64,000 nt of DNA. Source: an uncultured Lachnospiraceae bacterium. Lineage in GTDB: Bacteria; Bacillota; Clostridia; Lachnospirales; Lachnospiraceae. Below, piece after piece: positions 42,220 to 50,886 of this stretch; within the stretch, counting starts at the first letter, position 1; each line of letters opens with the position of its first letter. The DNA lies in the NCBI GenBank assembly GCA_947652735.1, contig CANTEG010000001.1:186001-250000 (forward strand). The letters are read 5' to 3'. The position numbers and the translations under genes are program-made. The notes beneath the pieces are model-generated. The model saw only the letters and a program-made list of their open reading frames with translations. It had not been told where the DNA came from and did no database searches.

Positions 42220-42669
42220 ATGCAACTTACAACAAATATTGATATTGATGATGGTGTTGTTACCGCTAATATAACTTGTACTGATATCAGTGATGAAACA
42301 AAAGAAGCACTGCACGATTACACAAAAGTGCTCCAATATGGGGATATTGATTTTTCTGCAAAAATCAAAGTAACTAATAGTATGCCAGAAATTGTTGAGG
42401 ATGACGATCCTGATGGCGAAGAAGTATCTATTGAACTTGTAGATAAGTCTTTTATAGTAGACGAAAATTTAAATCTTGAACTGAAATTAGATAGTGAAAA
42501 GATATCTAAGAAAGAATTAACTACCTCTATTTCTAATGTGGAAATTTTAAGTAAAGCTAAAGCTATTATTTGGATTGATAAGGTAAAAACTGAAATTCAG
42601 AAACTTGTCGATGAAGCAAGGGAACAAAACGCTGCTAATATTGAAGGTACTATTGAAGAAGTAATTTAA
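42220..42669 (+). CDS. Hypothetical phage protein
   Basis: 149 aa behind AAAGGAG. Two strand-rich halves with an acidic linker (EDDDPDGEEVSIELVD) and a C-terminal helix. Operon member with the 41929 and 42690 genes. Confidence 0.6.
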   Translation: MQLTTNIDIDDGVVTANITCTDISDETKEALHDYTKVLQYGDIDFSAKIKVTNSMPEIVEDDDPDGEEVSIELVDKSFIVDENLNLELKLDSEKISKKELTTSISNVEILSKAKAIIWIDKVKTEIQKLVDEAREQNAANIEGTIEEVI

Positions 42670-42689
42670 CAAATTGGAGGTATTAATTT

Positions 42690-42992
42690 ATGTTTCGAAT
42701 TTTGATTCAAGATGAAAAAGATAAACAAAAGTGGAATTATTTAAAAATTAAGAAAGAAGACACTGAAACGAAAACAGAAGAAATTGAAGATCCTGATACA
42801 CATGAAATGAAGACAGTATCAACAGAAATCGGACTTGGAACCTATTCAAGTGTAATATATGAAGAATCCGATCCTGTTGAATACGAGAAGAAATGTGTAG
42901 AACTTTTGAAAACATACAATCTTTCACAATTAAATTTTGTTGATGTAAAAGAATATGGTGTTGATTTCTTATGGGACTTAGATGAGAATTAA
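42690..42992 (+). CDS. Hypothetical phage protein
   Basis: 100 aa behind GGAGG. Strand-rich N-terminus and charged middle (EDTETKTEEIEDPDTHEM). Its frame continues through TAA TCA TAA into the 36-codon frame at 43035, so read-through or re-initiation is possible. Confidence 0.6.
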   Translation: MFRILIQDEKDKQKWNYLKIKKEDTETKTEEIEDPDTHEMKTVSTEIGLGTYSSVIYEESDPVEYEKKCVELLKTYNLSQLNFVDVKEYGVDFLWDLDEN

Positions 42993-43034
42993 TCATAAGG
43001 AGTTCATCCACAAACAGGAGAACGATTAAACTGG

Positions 43035-43145
43035 ATGTATTATGAAGATTATAATAAAAATGTAATCAATAGAAAACAGATTGTTCCTATAGCGATTGAA
43101 GAATATGATTTGGATATGATTTTTGATTCTGATTCTAATGAGTAA
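43035..43145 (+). CDS. Small frame in phase with the preceding gene
   Basis: 36 codons: MYYEDYNKNVINRKQIVPIA then IEEYDLDMIFDSDSNE. The coding-like sequence extends upstream without an ATG (VHPQTGERLNW) to two stop codons after the previous gene. GGAG is 14 bases from this ATG. It could be a separate gene with an unusual start or a read-through extension. Confidence 0.45.
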   Translation: MYYEDYNKNVINRKQIVPIAIEEYDLDMIFDSDSNE

Positions 43146-43157
43146 TTTTAAATTTAA

Positions 43158-43183
43158 GGAGAGTAGAAATTACACTACTCTCC
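43158..43183 (+). repeat. Hairpin 5' of the tRNA-Ser-like element
   Basis: GGAGAGTAG-aaattaca-CTACTCTCC, a perfect 9-bp stem, no T-tract. Similar in sequence and place to the hairpin before tRNA-Asn. Confidence 0.65.
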
Positions 43184-43190
43184 TATCACT

Positions 43191-43275
43191 TGCAAAGTAA
43201 ACCTATGAGGTATAGGACTCCGCTGCTAACGGATGTGTTTTGAAAGGAATGTGGATCGTGTTCACTACTTTGCAT
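43191..43275 (+). tRNA. tRNA-Ser(GCU)-like element, degenerate
   Basis: Acceptor-like TGCAAAG/CTTTGCA (extendable to 9 bp), D-arm-like CCTAT-gaggt-ATAGG, anticodon arm with loop CTGCTAA (anticodon GCT) on a TCCG/CGGA stem, and a long variable region. The expected T-arm is not canonical: no TTCRA loop and poor pairing. A decayed tRNA-Ser or a tRNA-like RNA. Confidence 0.42.
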
Positions 43276-43282
43276 TTATACT

Positions 43283-43915
43283 TTAACCGTGCTTTTTCTG
43301 GTACATTTCATTTATAGATTCAGCAAAAATTGAACGAGAATGCTTATTTGGATTGTCATTAATGTTTTTCTTGTAAATGTAATAATCCTGCAACTCTCCC
43401 CAGTACTTGTTTTGTTTCAGCCATGTGATTTTATTATCTAAATTTTTGAATCCCTTACCTTGGAATTCCCAAGTATAATTTTGATTCTGTTTGTTAAATC
43501 GTATATACTGTTGTCTTCCATTACCACAGTTATAAACAAGCGCCAAATCACAACTATGCAAAATTTTGCTTGTATATGTATTTACTTTTTTAATAGTTAA
43601 TACCCTAGTAGAATCTTCGCAGTGTTTATAACCGTACCAAGGAGCAACTTGATCTATTGCATTTTTCATTATATGACGAATTTCTTCTGCACTATAATTT
43701 TCATCGTCATCATTTATTTCAAAATCAAAATCGAAGTCAAAACCTATATTAGATTTTCTATCATAGGTAATCATATTTCTGCTGGAACTACCAACGGGTC
43801 TGGGTTGAAATGTAAAATTAGGGCGAACTATATCTTGCACTTCATGAATGATTTGATATAACTCATTTTTTACAGGTTTTGTACTTGCTTTAGTAACATA
43901 AACAAAATCATGCAT
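43283..43915 (-). CDS. Nucleotidyltransferase-fold protein
   Basis: 210 aa, ATG behind GGAGG. The Pol-beta-type nucleotidyltransferase signature is visible: GSSSR at G42-S43 and, after a hydrophobic strand, DFDFDFE (D60, D62, D64) for metal binding. This is the fold of antitoxin NTases, CD-NTases and tRNA-modifying enzymes; the short size and mobile context suggest a conflict-type role. On the opposite strand to the late operon, so a separately expressed accessory gene. Confidence 0.68.
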   Translation of the reverse strand: MHDFVYVTKASTKPVKNELYQIIHEVQDIVRPNFTFQPRPVGSSSRNMITYDRKSNIGFDFDFDFEINDDDENYSAEEIRHIMKNAIDQVAPWYGYKHCEDSTRVLTIKKVNTYTSKILHSCDLALVYNCGNGRQQYIRFNKQNQNYTWEFQGKGFKNLDNKITWLKQNKYWGELQDYYIYKKNINDNPNKHSRSIFAESINEMYQKKHG

Positions 43916-44126
43916 ATAGCTTTCCTCCGACAATAGAATTAAAAATCTGTTATATAAATCATTACAGAATAACACAAATTTTAATTCTGTCAAGAGGAAA
44001 TAAGCATTTTATTAAAGATATAACAAGTATAGTTTTAATATTCATCTTTTATCTTAAACATTCTTTCGGAAAATATTAATATGAATTATAATCTAAGTAT
44101 TATTTGTAAAAGAGGTATTTATATAT

Positions 44127-44984
44127 ATGAATAATCAACAAAGATACAATTTTCATGACATGTATATACTTGATGATAATTCAAAATTAATTCAGATTAT
44201 ACAAACATTCCCATTAAGTTTAATAAAATTCTTTAATGATTCAACTTATAATTTAACTGCACTAGAACAACAAAAAATATGGTTTTCTTCACCATATTAT
44301 TTTAATGACCCTTTTGATTGTGCTATAAATATTGATTTTGAGGAAGCGGCATATAAAGATTTAGTTAAAATGAATAACAATTTGTTTGACAATAAAATTC
44401 CTAATACTTTATTTGACTTAAATGATGTTAATGTTAAATCTTTTTTAAAGATTCATGCAGCAAAAAAAAGCAAAATATATCGTAATAATGCAACAAGTGT
44501 TTTAAGCAATATTTTTATATCTTGTTTAACCGAAATAAGTAATTTAGGATCATTAGTAATGTGGAGTCATTATGCAAATTCACATAAAGGATTTTGTTTA
44601 GAGTATGATATGCGAGATTTTTTGATAAACTATGACAAATTTCATATTATACCAGTATATTATAGCAATAGCTATTCTTTTAATTGGCATATAGAAACAG
44701 AATATGATATGCGAAAAACTAAATTATCACTAGCATTTATAAAGGCATATGAGTGGTATTATGAACTTGAATGGAGATTGATGAATGAAAATATAGAACA
44801 ATCTGAAGATAGTGGTTTTCTTTTACCATTCCTAAAACCCAAAAGGATTTATTTAGGATGTAAAATGGATAAAGATTTTAAAAAAGACTTGATATTTATT
44901 TGTAAGCAAAAAAATATTATAATATATGAGGGTTTTTTAATTCCAAATACATATAATTTAGCATTTAAAAAAATTGATGTCTAA
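44127..44984 (+). CDS. DUF2971-family protein
   Basis: 285 aa. Typical motifs: QQKIWFSSPYYFNDPFDCAI, FISCLTEISNLGSLVMWSHY, ANSHKGFCLEYD and a C-terminal RIYLGCKMDKDF. DUF2971 proteins are often found in defence islands and mobile DNA; the role is not known. It sits between two minus-strand accessory genes and interrupts the late operon. Confidence 0.85.
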   Translation: MNNQQRYNFHDMYILDDNSKLIQIIQTFPLSLIKFFNDSTYNLTALEQQKIWFSSPYYFNDPFDCAINIDFEEAAYKDLVKMNNNLFDNKIPNTLFDLNDVNVKSFLKIHAAKKSKIYRNNATSVLSNIFISCLTEISNLGSLVMWSHYANSHKGFCLEYDMRDFLINYDKFHIIPVYYSNSYSFNWHIETEYDMRKTKLSLAFIKAYEWYYELEWRLMNENIEQSEDSGFLLPFLKPKRIYLGCKMDKDFKKDLIFICKQKNIIIYEGFLIPNTYNLAFKKIDV

Positions 44985-45002
44985 AGAAGTAATCCTTAAA
45001 CT

Positions 45003-45048
45003 CATTTAGCAAAACCGTTTCCATATATAACAACGGTTTTGCTAAATG
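45003..45048. terminator. Long convergent hairpin
   Basis: 17-bp perfect inverted repeat (CATTTAGCAAAACCGTT with AACGGTTTTGCTAAATG) between the convergent genes ending at 44984 and 45083. T-runs are weak, but position suggests a bidirectional terminator. Confidence 0.7.
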
Positions 45049-45082
45049 AAAGAATTGTTTCATTGTTATAATAATTAATTTC

Positions 45083-45895
45083 TTATTGCAATTCTACATC
45101 TGTTAAATACAGAAAACCATCTGGATAATCACCAGAATTATAAGCATTTATAGTTAATTTATTTACTTCGCTAACATCAATATTTCCTAATGAAATTGGC
45201 GCAGACATTGACGATTTAGAAATATTTTCTACTCTTTTTAAAAGTTCGTAATTATCTCCATATATTTCAACAATCATTAATGCATTATTTCCAGTATTTT
45301 TTGACAATGTTATATTTCCAGTTAATATACTATATTTTTGATTCAAACTAAATTTTGCAAATGCATTATTGGAAGCATCAAAGCGATATACTAAAGGATA
45401 CGTATTTCCAAAGTTATCTACAAATCTTTCTTGTTCTTTGTAATAATAAGAATCATCTTTTACTATATTTTTTATAAAAATTGGATTATTATTTATGTCC
45501 TCTTTTAAATCACTTGAATCTGACTCTGAAATTTGTGACATTAATTTTTCAATTTCTTCTGTTTTATGATTCAACTCTTCTTTTAATTCATTTTTATCTA
45601 CGTTTAACATTTCATTTGTCTGATTAAGAGAGTCATATTCATTTTTTAAATCAGTATATTCAACAAAAATATTATTATAGTCATTTTGCAATTTAACATA
45701 TTCATCCAGCAATCGATCTATTATTTCTGATGAACTTTCATCTTGATTAATAGTAATTATTCCACTTTTACTAATTGCAGCTTCAATTATATTGCCTTGT
45801 ACTTCTTTACCTTTAGAAAAACTTATAGTTCCTATAATTGCAGCAATTACTGTAAAAACACCTCCTATAATAGTATTTTTCGTAGATGTTTTCAT
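45083..45895 (-). CDS. Membrane-anchored coiled-coil protein
   Basis: 270 aa, start at the Met behind GGAGGTGAG. N-terminal membrane helix (IIGGVFTVIAAIIGTISF), a long coiled coil (residues ~60-125), and a C-terminal beta-sandwich-like domain (residues ~150-270), probably a carbohydrate-binding-like fold. It could be surface-exposed or cytosolic depending on orientation. Third member of the accessory insertion. Function unknown. Confidence 0.55.
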   Translation of the reverse strand: MKTSTKNTIIGGVFTVIAAIIGTISFSKGKEVQGNIIEAAISKSGIITINQDESSSEIIDRLLDEYVKLQNDYNNIFVEYTDLKNEYDSLNQTNEMLNVDKNELKEELNHKTEEIEKLMSQISESDSSDLKEDINNNPIFIKNIVKDDSYYYKEQERFVDNFGNTYPLVYRFDASNNAFAKFSLNQKYSILTGNITLSKNTGNNALMIVEIYGDNYELLKRVENISKSSMSAPISLGNIDVSEVNKLTINAYNSGDYPDGFLYLTDVELQ

Positions 45896-45971
45896 TCGTA
45901 GCTCACCTCCAAATATCATATATTTAATTTTACTATATAACTCATTTATTATCAATTACATTTTATATTTC

Positions 45972-46042
45972 TCACATATCGTCTAACGATAAGACATTCG
46001 ACTTCCACTCGAATAATGAGAGTTCGATTCTCCCTATGTGTT
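45972..46042 (+). tRNA. tRNA-Gly(UCC), divergent
   Basis: D-arm GTCT-aacgata-AGAC, anticodon arm TTCGA-CTTCCAC-TCGAA (anticodon TCC at 46004-46006), T-arm GAGAG-TTCGATT-CTCCC with one A-C mismatch, acceptor CACATA/TATGTG with a T-T at the first pair. Gly-like CGTCTAAC D-region. Functional status uncertain because of the mismatches; no CCA encoded. Confidence 0.7.
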
Positions 46043-46122
46043 TTCCGACAGTCATCTTCATGGCTGTCATTTTATATTTGCATTATAACATGAAACCATA
46101 AAAATTGAAAGAAGGTGTTTAT

Positions 46123-47226
46123 ATGGCGAGAAAAGCCAAAGTTGCCGATGCGTCTGATAATTTTGACGATTCTCACGAATATAGATGTCTTCGGTGTGGA
46201 AAGGTATGGGAGAATCCTGTTGGTCATTTCTTTAAATCTCCCTGGTCAGAATCTTTTGAAAAAAATTCTCGATTTGTGCCTTTATGTAAAGATTGTGTAG
46301 GGGATATGTTTTCATCCTATGAAAAGAAATATGGCACTAACACAGCATGTATTTTCATGTGTTATAAATTAGATATTCCATATTACTATTCCCTCTATGA
46401 TTCCATCATAAAAAATAACAATAACTTTAGTATGGGGCTGTATCTCCGGCAAATAAACGGAAGACAATACCAGTATCAGGATTTTACTCAGTCAATTCTG
46501 AATGGTGAAGTTGGAAAATCAAAAGATGATTATGAAAAAGAAAAGGAAATAAAATGGTCAAAGCAAGACACTCAAAACAGAGACTATGCCATTGAAATCA
46601 TTGGATACGACCCTTTTGAAGATTATCCTGAAGAAGACCGCAAATTTTTATTTAACCAATTAACTCCATATTTGGATGATGAAGACTCTGCCGAGGATGC
46701 TTACAAATTATCACAGATATTACAGATAGTAAATAATAATAAACAAATTCATGTTTGTGATAAAAGAATTGCCAATCTTGATCCTATTAAAGATGCAAAC
46801 GATATCAAGGCACTAAACACAATAAAAAAAGATTTGGTTGCAAGTAATGACAAGATTGCAAAAGAAAATGAGATTTCAGTAAAAAATCGTTCAAATAAAG
46901 ATGTTGGAAAATCCACTCTTACTTACCTTATGCGAGATTTAAGAGAAAAGAATTTCGATAAGGCTGAGGCAGATTATTATGACCAATTAAGAGGAGAAGG
47001 AACACAGTGGGCAATATCCGTATCGCAAAAAGCTTTATTAGATCATTGTTTGTTTGATGAAAATGACAAAAAAGAAGTTTATGAAAATCAATTAAAATTG
47101 ATTGATGATTTATACAGGGAGTTAGATGATAAAAAGGAACAGGTACGTCAATTATTAATTACTGTTGATACGTTAAATTCAGAACTTTCAAAAATAAAGG
47201 ATGGTGCTGAAGATGGCGTATTATAA
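46123..47226 (+). CDS. Zinc-finger protein upstream of terminase (small-subunit candidate)
   Basis: 367 aa, ATG behind GAAGGTG. N-terminal treble-clef-like finger (CLRCGKVWENPVGHFF ... PLCKDCVGDMFSSYEKKYG), then helical regions and a C-terminal coiled coil. Position directly before and overlapping the large terminase suggests a DNA-recognition/small terminase function, inferred from context only. Confidence 0.6.
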   Translation: MARKAKVADASDNFDDSHEYRCLRCGKVWENPVGHFFKSPWSESFEKNSRFVPLCKDCVGDMFSSYEKKYGTNTACIFMCYKLDIPYYYSLYDSIIKNNNNFSMGLYLRQINGRQYQYQDFTQSILNGEVGKSKDDYEKEKEIKWSKQDTQNRDYAIEIIGYDPFEDYPEEDRKFLFNQLTPYLDDEDSAEDAYKLSQILQIVNNNKQIHVCDKRIANLDPIKDANDIKALNTIKKDLVASNDKIAKENEISVKNRSNKDVGKSTLTYLMRDLREKNFDKAEADYYDQLRGEGTQWAISVSQKALLDHCLFDENDKKEVYENQLKLIDDLYRELDDKKEQVRQLLITVDTLNSELSKIKDGAEDGVL

Positions 47227-49048
47227 ATTAATGTCTGAAAGAAAAAAACGTATCTGTGAATTAGATTCTGAGAGCATTGCCTTCTACCGCAGGAATCCTT
47301 GTATCGCCTGTGAAGAACTGCTCGGAATTAAGCTTATAGATAGCCAAAAATACATATTACAGGCAAGTTGGAATAAACCACATGTTCTTTGGTGTTGCAG
47401 CAGAAACTTTGGCAAATCGTTTCTGGGTGCAATATTTATGATATTAAAAGCGATTCTGTATGAGAACCAAGCTATTTATATTGTATCTTCCGTAGGTGAT
47501 CAGTCTAAAGAAACTTTTTCTAAGATTGAAGAAATTGTATTGCGAATCGGTAAAACCGCAGCTTCTATTGATTCCTTAAAAGATATTGTAGAAAAAGAAA
47601 CAAAGAAATCTGGAAACAACAAAACGGGTTTTGGACATGCCCAATCTGGGTTCCATGTTGAATTTTATAATGGTAGCGAAATTTTTACGCTGAATGGAAA
47701 TCCTGATAACAACAGAAGTAGACGTGCAACTTTGGTCTTCTTTGATGAAGCCGCATTTTCATCTGATGAATTGATTGCAGTATGTGAAGCATTTGCTACT
47801 CAGAATACGGAATTTAAAACATCTGTTGCGAAAGATTTTAATCCAGAAACACTCAAAAGGAAATGCCCTACTCAGCTTGTATATGCGTCTTCACAGGATG
47901 ATATGAGCAAAATATTTTACCAGCATTATAAGAACTTTACCAAAAAAATGATTGCTGGTGATAGAGATTACATAGTTGTAGATATGATTTGTGACACTGC
48001 AATAAAAACTTTTATGGAAGGCAAACCTTATACCGCTCTACTCACACAAGACAAAGTTGATGCCGCAATGAAAGCGAATCGTGAAAAGGCCTTGCGTGAG
48101 TATTATAATCAGCCTACTCGTGATGGTGGAGTAAATCAGATTGTAAAATGGGGAACTATTCGTAGAAATGAGACGTTTTATCTTCCACAATTATGTTATA
48201 AGCCAAATACAAGAATTGCTTTGGCATTAGATCCTGCTCGTACACTTGATAATTCTATTTTAAGTGCTATGAATATAGTCAATGATAAAGATTATGGGTA
48301 TATGGGTGAAATTGTAAATTGTGTAAACTTTGTAGACCAGACAAGTAAAAAGGGATACAAGTTAGATTCAAACAGACAATTAGAGGAAATACGGAATTAT
48401 CTTGATGTATATAATGGTATGCATAATGATTACCAGAATATAGATATTCTCTTAATTGACCAAGGAGCTGGTGGTGGCGGAACATCAACTTATGCTGACG
48501 GTTTATTAAATGATTGGGTTGGACGTGACGGTAGAAAACACAGAGGTTTAATTGATAAATCACACGAAATATATAAAGGGTATGAACATCTTTACCCAAA
48601 CGCAATAGATAAACTGAGGCTGATTAATCCTAAAAAATATAGGACACAAATGGTTGACGAATTTATAGAGTTAATGAATTTAGGTGTAATAAAATTTCCG
48701 TATGAATTTAAACAGGAATTTATTGCTATGGCAAAAAAAGGCGAGGATGATACTGAAACTATCGAAAATTATCAATTGTCAGATGAAGAAATTTTAACAT
48801 TAGCAAATATAGACCTGATGAAAAGTGAAATTACATCAATCTATAAATACGAAAATGCTGAGAAAACTTCAAAAAGTTATGCTTTGGCAAAAGATAAAGA
48901 ATCAAAAATGCATGATGACCGTTTCTATACTGTCATTATGCTTGCTCATTACTTATATGATTTAAGACGTGGACAAACAGTTACAACAAATAAGCCCAAA
49001 GCAGATTACTCTTCTGCCCCAACATTTGCATCAAGTATAGATTTTTAG
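47213..49048 (+). CDS. terL: Terminase large subunit
   Basis: 611 aa. ATP-binding Walker A SRNFGKSF (residues 63-70), Walker B LVFFDEAAF (Asp178-Glu179), coupling region TQLVYASSQ, and a nuclease domain beginning ALALDPARTLD (Asp340) with a later IDILLIDQGAGGGGTS acidic site. It packages phage DNA into the prohead. It overlaps the upstream gene by 14 bp; ATG chosen behind AAAGGATGGTG. Resembles SPbeta YonF by position. Confidence 0.92.
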   Translation: MAYYKLMSERKKRICELDSESIAFYRRNPCIACEELLGIKLIDSQKYILQASWNKPHVLWCCSRNFGKSFLGAIFMILKAILYENQAIYIVSSVGDQSKETFSKIEEIVLRIGKTAASIDSLKDIVEKETKKSGNNKTGFGHAQSGFHVEFYNGSEIFTLNGNPDNNRSRRATLVFFDEAAFSSDELIAVCEAFATQNTEFKTSVAKDFNPETLKRKCPTQLVYASSQDDMSKIFYQHYKNFTKKMIAGDRDYIVVDMICDTAIKTFMEGKPYTALLTQDKVDAAMKANREKALREYYNQPTRDGGVNQIVKWGTIRRNETFYLPQLCYKPNTRIALALDPARTLDNSILSAMNIVNDKDYGYMGEIVNCVNFVDQTSKKGYKLDSNRQLEEIRNYLDVYNGMHNDYQNIDILLIDQGAGGGGTSTYADGLLNDWVGRDGRKHRGLIDKSHEIYKGYEHLYPNAIDKLRLINPKKYRTQMVDEFIELMNLGVIKFPYEFKQEFIAMAKKGEDDTETIENYQLSDEEILTLANIDLMKSEITSIYKYENAEKTSKSYALAKDKESKMHDDRFYTVIMLAHYLYDLRRGQTVTTNKPKADYSSAPTFASSIDF

Positions 49049-49069
49049 AAAGGATGGTGATAAATAAGA

Positions 49070-50716
49070 ATGTCAGAAGAAATGAAATCTGAGACAGATA
49101 ACATTCAAAAACAGACCAATGAAGATTTTGATGTTATCTTTGTTTCAAAAGCAGATGATGGCACAGTGATCGCTACTACACCATTATCTATTCGTGACCA
49201 AAAGCTTCAATTAGCATTAAGCCAGTATGATCCAGAAAACAAAAAATATTCTGTATATCTTAACGAAGGCATATCACCATCTAAATCAATATCAGTTGAA
49301 GAAATCGAAGAACTTTCCACCAATACTCAAAATGATTTAAATAAGGTTTTAAGAATCAATGCTTATAACAGAAAACTTATTAACAAAAATGATATTGTTG
49401 GAAAGACAGTAGAATCAATTGATACCAATATAAATACAGAAATCAAACTTACATATGGAAATGTTGACGATGGGAGAAATAAGAAAAAGAAATTAGAAGA
49501 ATGTAAGCGGTTTATCAAGGATTTTAATAATTCTATTAAAGTGCAGCAGTTGACAAGAAATGCTATCACTACTTCTTATGTTGAGGGAAACTGGATTTCA
49601 TATCTCCGGCATGAAGACCCCAATAATTATACTGTAGATATTTATCCATTGGGTGTTTGTGAAATTACAGAAACAATGGTAAATGGAGAGCCTATTATAT
49701 GGTTTAATATCAAGGAATTGCGTAAGAGACTTCAAAAGGTATATCGAAAAACAAAGAAAAGAAAGCCTTTGATGTTTGAAAATATGGAGGAAGAAGTAAA
49801 GAGCAGTTATCCAAAAGAGGTTTATGAGGCATTCATCAACAAAGAGGACTATGCTGTTTTAGACCATAAATATACGGGGATTATCCGTATCAATAATCTT
49901 AACCGCAAATATGGTGTCTCTCCCATTTTAAGGGCTTATACAGATTTGAGTATGCTTGATACTTTTGCAGACGCAGACAGGATAAATAGCAAGGCAAAGG
50001 CTAAAAAGATAATTCACCAGAAGATGCGCAAAGAGACTATGGGACAGGATTATAATAAAGATTTCTTTCCAGAGGTAAGTTATGCACATTCTAACTTTAT
50101 GGACGCATTTAAGCAGAATACGGTTGTTGTCACTTCTCCTCCTACTGTCGAGGAGATTTCTTATGTTGAACCAAAAGTAGAAATGACTTCCAAGGATACT
50201 TATAATATTTATCGTTCAAAGGTGTTATCTACTCTCGGTATTCAGTTTTTAATGGATAGCGGATCTCAGTCTGTATCTACTGCTTCTATATCGGTTACAC
50301 AGCTCATGCGTACTATAAACGCAATTTCTGAACAGTTAGAAGATATTCTGAGAAAATGGTATAGACAGATTATTTTGGATAATGGTTATCCTTTAGAATA
50401 TTCCCCTGATGTGAATGTTATTGACACAGAACAGTTAGAAGCAGAATTAAAACATTCTTTGGCTACTCTTCTATTCAGTACAATGAACTGTTCTTATTCT
50501 ACTGCTTTTGAAATTCTTGGTTTGGATATTAATGACGAAGTCCAGAAAAGAACAAGGGAAAATGAATTAAAATATGATGAAATATTTAAGCCTCATGATA
50601 GCCAATATACAAAATCAAGCAATATCAATAATGATGACCAAGGTGGTCGCCCTGCTGACTCAGATAATAAAACAAAACAGCAGTATGACAAAACAAGACA
50701 GGAGGCATTGAAGTAA
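49070..50716 (+). CDS. Portal protein
   Basis: 548 aa, the size and position of a portal. Features include the N-terminal wing/stem region, a TYGNVDDG segment, a crown/clip region with RINSKAKAKKIIHQKM and SQSVSTASISVTQLMRTINA, typical of siphophage portal helices. ATG chosen; an ATA two codons upstream, also behind the SD, is possible. It forms the dodecameric ring for DNA entry. Equivalent of SPbeta YonE. Confidence 0.82.
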   Translation: MSEEMKSETDNIQKQTNEDFDVIFVSKADDGTVIATTPLSIRDQKLQLALSQYDPENKKYSVYLNEGISPSKSISVEEIEELSTNTQNDLNKVLRINAYNRKLINKNDIVGKTVESIDTNINTEIKLTYGNVDDGRNKKKKLEECKRFIKDFNNSIKVQQLTRNAITTSYVEGNWISYLRHEDPNNYTVDIYPLGVCEITETMVNGEPIIWFNIKELRKRLQKVYRKTKKRKPLMFENMEEEVKSSYPKEVYEAFINKEDYAVLDHKYTGIIRINNLNRKYGVSPILRAYTDLSMLDTFADADRINSKAKAKKIIHQKMRKETMGQDYNKDFFPEVSYAHSNFMDAFKQNTVVVTSPPTVEEISYVEPKVEMTSKDTYNIYRSKVLSTLGIQFLMDSGSQSVSTASISVTQLMRTINAISEQLEDILRKWYRQIILDNGYPLEYSPDVNVIDTEQLEAELKHSLATLLFSTMNCSYSTAFEILGLDINDEVQKRTRENELKYDEIFKPHDSQYTKSSNINNDDQGGRPADSDNKTKQQYDKTRQEALK

Positions 50717-50886
50717 TGAATTATGAAATTATATGTCCCTGTTGTGGTAAACAAATAAAAATATCTGTTGATGGCAATGGTAATACCACTGCTTTTTTAT
50801 TGGATAAAAATAAGATTTCCCAGGATGAGTTATTTAATAAAACGGGAATCGAATTGGGAATCGTTGAAAGCGAGGAATGTAATTAA
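50716..50886 (+). CDS. Small Cys-containing protein (56 aa)
   Basis: MNYEIICPCCGKQIKISVDG then NGNTTAFLLDKNKISQDELF. Begins at a TAATG overlap with the portal gene and ends in one with the next gene, so it is tightly coupled. A single CPCC knuckle could bind zinc in a dimer. Unknown role. Confidence 0.65.
   Translation: MNYEIICPCCGKQIKISVDGNGNTTAFLLDKNKISQDELFNKTGIELGIVESEECN

Noticed and set aside
48279-48605. Minus-strand frame inside the terminase gene
   Set aside because: Reverse frame of a well-supported gene with clear ATPase and nuclease motifs.
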